This document shows, one piece after another, positions 13,181 through 16,465 of a stretch of DNA of 16,465 nt. Source of the DNA: a bacterium (GTDB taxonomy: Bacteria; Pseudomonadota; Gammaproteobacteria; Burkholderiales; Methylophilaceae); the NCBI GenBank assembly GCA_027310505.1, contig DAIDAS010000375.1, positions 1 to 16,465 on the forward strand, given 5' to 3'. A program made the translations under genes and the position numbers. The notes beneath the pieces were generated by a model. It saw only the letters and a program-made list of their open reading frames with translations, was not told the origin of the DNA and did no database searches. Position 1 is the first letter of the stretch, and each line of letters opens with the position of its first letter.

Positions 13181-13992
13181 GCCTTATCCGGCAAACGCGC
13201 CACCGTCACCCGACTCCCCCACAACCGCGAAACCACGGACTCGGCCTGCGCCACCTCGCCGCTCGTCCAGAAACGCTCCCCGCCTCCTGCGGGCCTCAAC
13301 AGCCCGTGCTCTGCAAGACGCCGATGCAACTGGCGCGCCACGGCAGTTCCGGTATCGATCATGGTGACGCCGACACCCGCCTCTTGTTCGATCAGCTCCC
13401 GCACAAAAGGGTAATGCGTGCAGCCGAGGACGATCGTATCGGCTCCACGCGCAAGCAATGGTGCGACATAACGCCTCACCAGTTCCCGCGTTGCCGGAGC
13501 GTCAAGCTCGCCACGCTCGACACACTCAACCAAGCCATGACAGGCTTGCGTGACGACTTCCACGCCCTGGCCGTAATTTTCCAGCAATGCGGCGAACTGG
13601 GCGCTTTTCAACGTACCTACCGTGGCCAGCACACCAACCACGCCGCTCTTCGTGGCGGCTACCGCAGGCTTCACGGCCGGCTCCATGCCGATAATGGGAA
13701 TGGAGAAACGCTCGCGCAACATCACGACAGCGGCGGCTGTGGCTGTATTACAGGCCACGACAATCGCCTTTGCCCCTTGCCCGACCAGAAAATCCGTCAG
13801 GGTAAGCGCCCTGGCCTGTATCTGCTCAGGCGATTTCGCGCCGTAAGGAGTGTGGTGCGAATCGGCGCAATACAGCAGTGTCTCGCCCGGCAAGCCAGAA
13901 CGGATATGCTTGAGCACGGAAAGGCCGCCAACACCGGAGTCGAACACCCCGACCGGCCCTTCCGGATTCACTTCCCTCCGCACGGCAATCAC
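13171..13992 (-). CDS. murI: Glutamate racemase
   Basis: Converts L- to D-glutamate for peptidoglycan. About 273 residues with this start. Catalytic elements: VGVFDSGVGGLSV (Asp18, Ser19), VVACNTA (Cys81) and LGCTHYP (Cys191, His193). The start is uncertain, because only GTG codons are available: 14001, 13992, 13983 and 13971. I chose 13992: GGAG is 8 nt upstream and it makes a GTGA overlap with the stop of the preceding Sel1 gene (13989-13991). The 13971 codon has GGAGG only 3-4 nt away and would give the more usual short N-terminus. Confidence 0.95.
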   Translation of the reverse strand: MIAVRREVNPEGPVGVFDSGVGGLSVLKHIRSGLPGETLLYCADSHHTPYGAKSPEQIQARALTLTDFLVGQGAKAIVVACNTATAAAVVMLRERFSIPIIGMEPAVKPAVAATKSGVVGVLATVGTLKSAQFAALLENYGQGVEVVTQACHGLVECVERGELDAPATRELVRRYVAPLLARGADTIVLGCTHYPFVRELIEQEAGVGVTMIDTGTAVARQLHRRLAEHGLLRPAGGGERFWTSGEVAQAESVVSRLWGSRVTVARLPDKAVE

Positions 13993-15104
13993 CCCTTCCA
14001 CTCCGGAAAGTTTTCAGACGTTTCGCCGACAGGGCTCGGCTGCCCCAAGCTGCCATCTTCAGTCGCGTGAGTATGTAACTTCTGCACTTGCCGGGCCGCC
14101 GCCGCATGCCCTTGCGCCGCAGCCGCCGCAAACCAGCGGCGCGCCTCCCGCATACTCTGGTTTACATTCTGCCCATAGAGATAAACCTGCCCCATGCGAT
14201 GTTGTGCAGGAGCATATCCCATTTCTGCAGCCTTAAGATATGAGGCGATCGCTTGGTTCATATCCGGCGCGTCGACGCCCTCGTTTTGCTCGTACCGCAA
14301 GCCGACTTCGTATTCCGCCTCAGCGACGCCATGACTCGCAGCACGCTTGAACCAGTCCAGCGCCTGGCGATAATCCTGGGTAAAAACATGGCCGAATGCC
14401 CCCGTCAGATAATACCGGGCGATTTTGAGTTGCGCCTGAGGCTCCCCGAAATCTGCCGCCTGACGCAGCAACTCGTCGGCTTTTTTTAGATCACGCTCCA
14501 CGCCCACTCCGCGCTCGTATAAATCGCTTAAAGGGAAAAACGCGGCAGGATACCGCTGGCCGACAGCCCTGGTCAGCCATTCCGCGGCACGGACGGGGTC
14601 GGCCAGAGGCGGCTCGCTATCGCGGTACAGCAAGCCCAGCACGGTCTGCGCCTCGGCAAGCCCGGCCTCGGCAATCCCATGAAGATATTGTTCGGCGCGG
14701 CGCGGGTTTTTCTCCAGGCCATCGCCCGTAAAATAGCGCTTCCCCATCTGCAGGCGCGCTTCAGCGCACCCGCTTCTCGCAGCGTGATCGATCCACCGAA
14801 AACCTTTGGATTGGTTCTGCTCGCCCCCCAGGCCCCGCTCCAGCATCATGCCGTATTCATATTGTGCCTGCGCATGGTTCATCTCGGCCGCCCGGCGAAA
14901 CAAGCGCCGCGCCGCCTGGAAATCAAGCTCCAGATCCTGTCCGCGCCGATACGCCATGCCCTGTTGATACATGGCTTCCGCCGAGTTGTCCGATTCAGTG
15001 CGCGCAAAAGCGGGAACCGGTTCGGCACGCGCATACCTGCGCCAAAGCCACATTCCGGCCACCCCCAGCAATATCCCGACCAAAAGCACTAACAGGACGT
15101 TCAT
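13989..15104 (-). CDS. Sel1-repeat (SLR) protein with N-terminal membrane anchor
   Basis: 371 residues from the ATG at 15104, which follows GGGAGG at 3 nt; an in-frame codon at 15167 would add 21 residues and lacks such a site. One hydrophobic helix (about 3-21) is followed by a basic stretch, then about eight tandem alpha-helical Sel1-type repeats of roughly 36 residues (about 41-335) of the form A-x-A-x-x-x-x-G-x-x-Y-x-x-G. The tail, from about 345, is low-complexity. Such repeats mediate protein-protein contacts, often in envelope processes; the partner is unknown. The overlap with murI suggests coexpression and perhaps a cell-wall link (inference). Confidence 0.88.
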   Translation of the reverse strand: MNVLLVLLVGILLGVAGMWLWRRYARAEPVPAFARTESDNSAEAMYQQGMAYRRGQDLELDFQAARRLFRRAAEMNHAQAQYEYGMMLERGLGGEQNQSKGFRWIDHAARSGCAEARLQMGKRYFTGDGLEKNPRRAEQYLHGIAEAGLAEAQTVLGLLYRDSEPPLADPVRAAEWLTRAVGQRYPAAFFPLSDLYERGVGVERDLKKADELLRQAADFGEPQAQLKIARYYLTGAFGHVFTQDYRQALDWFKRAASHGVAEAEYEVGLRYEQNEGVDAPDMNQAIASYLKAAEMGYAPAQHRMGQVYLYGQNVNQSMREARRWFAAAAAQGHAAAARQVQKLHTHATEDGSLGQPSPVGETSENFPEWKG

Positions 15105-15289
15105 CGACCTCCCTATCAATTTCCCAAATAAAACAGCACCATCGGCAACAGGTTGCCATCTTCGCATTGCACCCGGATGCAGGTCAAAGCAAGTTCTCGG
15201 ACAAAGACTCCCTGACCACGAAACAACAGTCAGCCATATTCCGGGCCGATGTCGCCATCGTCACCCTGGTTATTATGCAAAATTATTAT

Positions 15290-15307
15290 ATTGTTATGGC
15301 AAACAAT
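15290..15307. promoter_or_regulatory. Inverted repeat ATTGTT-N6-AACAAT
   Basis: Perfect 6-bp arms and a 6-bp spacer. Its centre is about 47 bp upstream of the predicted start of transcription of the FadL-type gene, next to the -35 region, where activators often bind. AT-rich arms make chance occurrence plausible. Confidence 0.3.
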
Positions 15308-15330
15308 CATTTTTATTGCATTTGATGCCT

Positions 15331-15339
15331 TGTTATAGT
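15331..15339 (+). promoter_or_regulatory. Extended -10 promoter of the FadL-type gene
   Basis: TG-T-TATAGT: an extended -10 element with 5/6 match in the hexamer. The -35 region (TTTTAT at 17 bp) is poor, which fits the extended -10 class. The ATG is about 33 nt beyond the predicted start. Confidence 0.45.
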
Positions 15340-15378
15340 GCGTCCCTGCAAATCAAAACCAACGACAGGGCAACAACA

Positions 15379-16465
15379 ATGAACATTCGCACCACGATTC
15401 CTGCCGGCCTCATCGCCGCGGCCTTCTCCACCAGTGCACTGGCCACCGACGGCTATCTGGCGCATGGCTATGGCGTCAAATCGCAAGGCATGGGCGGCGT
15501 CGGCATCGCCCTGCCGCAAGATGCGCTGGCAGCCGCCGCCAATCCGGCAGGCATGGGCCTCATCGGCGATCGCGTGGATTTCGGCGTGACCTGGTTTCGC
15601 CCTACCCGGGAAAGCCAGCTGGTAGACACCGCCGGGGGCACAAAATTTTTTGATGGCACATACAGTGCCAACGACAGCCGGAATTTCTTCATTCCCGAAT
15701 TTGGCTACAACCGCCAGATCAGACCAGACGTGACTCTGGGCGTAAGTGTTTATGGACATGGTGGCATGAACACCAATTACAAGAACGGGATTCCGCTTTT
15801 TGGCAGCACCGGCCACGCAGGCGTTGACTTGGCGCAGCTAATCATTGCCCCCACCGCGACCTGGAAGATCACCCCGTCACAAACCCTGGGCGTGGCGCTG
15901 AATCTGGCTTACCAACGCTTTGAAGCCAGAGGACTCCAAGGCTTTGACAACCCGGGCTACAGCAAATTTCCCGGCTACGTTACCGACCGCGGCCATGACA
16001 ACGCTTACGGCGCCGGCCTTCATCTTGGCTGGATCGGACAAATCACTGAGGCCGTAACCCTCGGGGCGACTTACCAAAGCCGCACCTACATGACGAAATT
16101 CGACAAGTACAAGGGCCTGTTCGCCGAAGGGGGCGACTTCGACATCCCCGCCACCTACGGCATCGGCATTGCCGTCAAGGCCACTCCGGCAGTGACCGTG
16201 GCCGCTGATGTTCAGCGCATCAATTACAGCGACATCGCCTCTGTGGGCAACCCGTCGTTACCCAACCTGCCAAACAAGCTTGGCTCGGATAACGGCGCAG
16301 GCTTTGCGTGGCGCGATGTCACCGCGGTGAAGCTCGGCGCCAGCTACGCCTACAGCAGCAGCCTGACCTTGCGCGCCGGCTACAACCACAGTACCCAACC
16401 CATCCCCAGCGCCGATACCTTCCTGAACATTCTGGCACCCGGAATCGTCCAGGACCACGTAACGC
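15379..16465 (+). CDS. FadL/OmpP1/TodX-family outer membrane transporter, C-terminus cut by window edge
   Basis: Outer membrane barrel for uptake of hydrophobic compounds. 362 codons are visible without a stop, running off the window; the family is usually 400-450 residues. A signal peptide of 22 residues ends ALA before TDGYLAHGYG. Family signs are the N-terminal hatch segment KSQGMGGVGIALPQDALAA, NPAGM, and later alternating aromatic strands such as TLRAGYNHSTQPIP near residue 333. The ATG has AGGG about 9 nt upstream. The substrate cannot be told: fatty acids, aromatics or other hydrophobic molecules are all possible. Confidence 0.9.
   Translation, partial: MNIRTTIPAGLIAAAFSTSALATDGYLAHGYGVKSQGMGGVGIALPQDALAAAANPAGMGLIGDRVDFGVTWFRPTRESQLVDTAGGTKFFDGTYSANDSRNFFIPEFGYNRQIRPDVTLGVSVYGHGGMNTNYKNGIPLFGSTGHAGVDLAQLIIAPTATWKITPSQTLGVALNLAYQRFEARGLQGFDNPGYSKFPGYVTDRGHDNAYGAGLHLGWIGQITEAVTLGATYQSRTYMTKFDKYKGLFAEGGDFDIPATYGIGIAVKATPAVTVAADVQRINYSDIASVGNPSLPNLPNKLGSDNGAGFAWRDVTAVKLGASYAYSSSLTLRAGYNHSTQPIPSADTFLNILAPGIVQDHVT

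Larger units (their letters stand above)
15105..15378. other. Divergent intergenic region upstream of Sel1 and FadL-type genes
   Basis: 274 bp. The left half (15105-15250) is of ordinary composition and includes a 14-bp palindrome GGCAAC-AG-GTTGCC (15144-15157). The right half (about 15270-15350) is AT-rich with an inverted repeat and an extended -10. No gene is seen. Confidence 0.5.

Noticed and set aside
13018..14070. Plus-strand open frame of about 350 codons
   Set aside because: Antisense to murI; no family signs.
15144..15157. GGCAAC-AG-GTTGCC as a terminator or hairpin
   Set aside because: Loop of two bases is too small for a stable hairpin and no U-tract follows; kept only as a palindrome in the intergenic description.

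Overview
This window looks like chromosome from a betaproteobacterium. The reasons are the order coxB-coxA-ctaG-coxC-(opposite-strand DUF2909)-SURF1-SCO-like-ctaA-ctaB, the ilvE/zf-CHCC pair, and protein sequences of Nitrosomonadales/Gallionellales flavour. The order-level guess is weak. DNA is moderately GC-rich in genes and AT-rich in the two main intergenic regions. I see no mobile elements, CRISPR arrays, rRNA or tRNA genes.

Left part, minus strand (1-2487): the 5' part of ccoN (catalytic subunit of a cbb3 oxidase, cut by the window edge), a SCO-type copper chaperone lipoprotein, and an OmpW-family outer membrane protein with its own promoter and a clear intrinsic terminator. A 334-bp AT-rich divergent regulatory region (2488-2821) follows. 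It holds several perfect inverted repeats and two promoter candidates.

Middle, plus strand (2822-11089): a nearly complete A-family cytochrome c oxidase cluster. It has a DUF2244 membrane protein, ctaC (subunit II fused to a cytochrome c domain, caa3 type), ctaD (subunit I), ctaG (CuB insertion), ctaE (subunit III), a small DUF2909 protein on the opposite strand, SURF1, a membrane thioredoxin-like/SCO-like protein, ctaA (heme A synthase) and ctaB (heme O synthase). The genes supply the core subunits, copper delivery and heme A synthesis for one enzyme. The late genes overlap at ATGA-type junctions. The true SCO protein lies on the ccoN side, not at the end of this cluster.

Right part: a ketohexokinase-like PfkB kinase (minus) convergent with ctaB; ilvE and a zinc-finger CHCC protein (plus); murI and a Sel1-repeat membrane protein (minus, overlapping); then an AT-rich gap and the 5' part of a FadL/OmpP1-type outer membrane transporter (plus, cut by the edge).

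The most striking observation is in ctaD. All metal and heme ligands, the active-site Tyr, the D-channel and the Glu of GHPEVY are present. However, the K-channel positions equivalent to R. sphaeroides Ser299, Thr359 and Lys362 are Pro274, Leu334 and Leu337. The usual Mg-site Asp (Asp412 equivalent) is His387. Subunit II also has a longer second membrane helix containing Asp104. This points to a divergent A-family caa3 oxidase without a canonical K proton channel.
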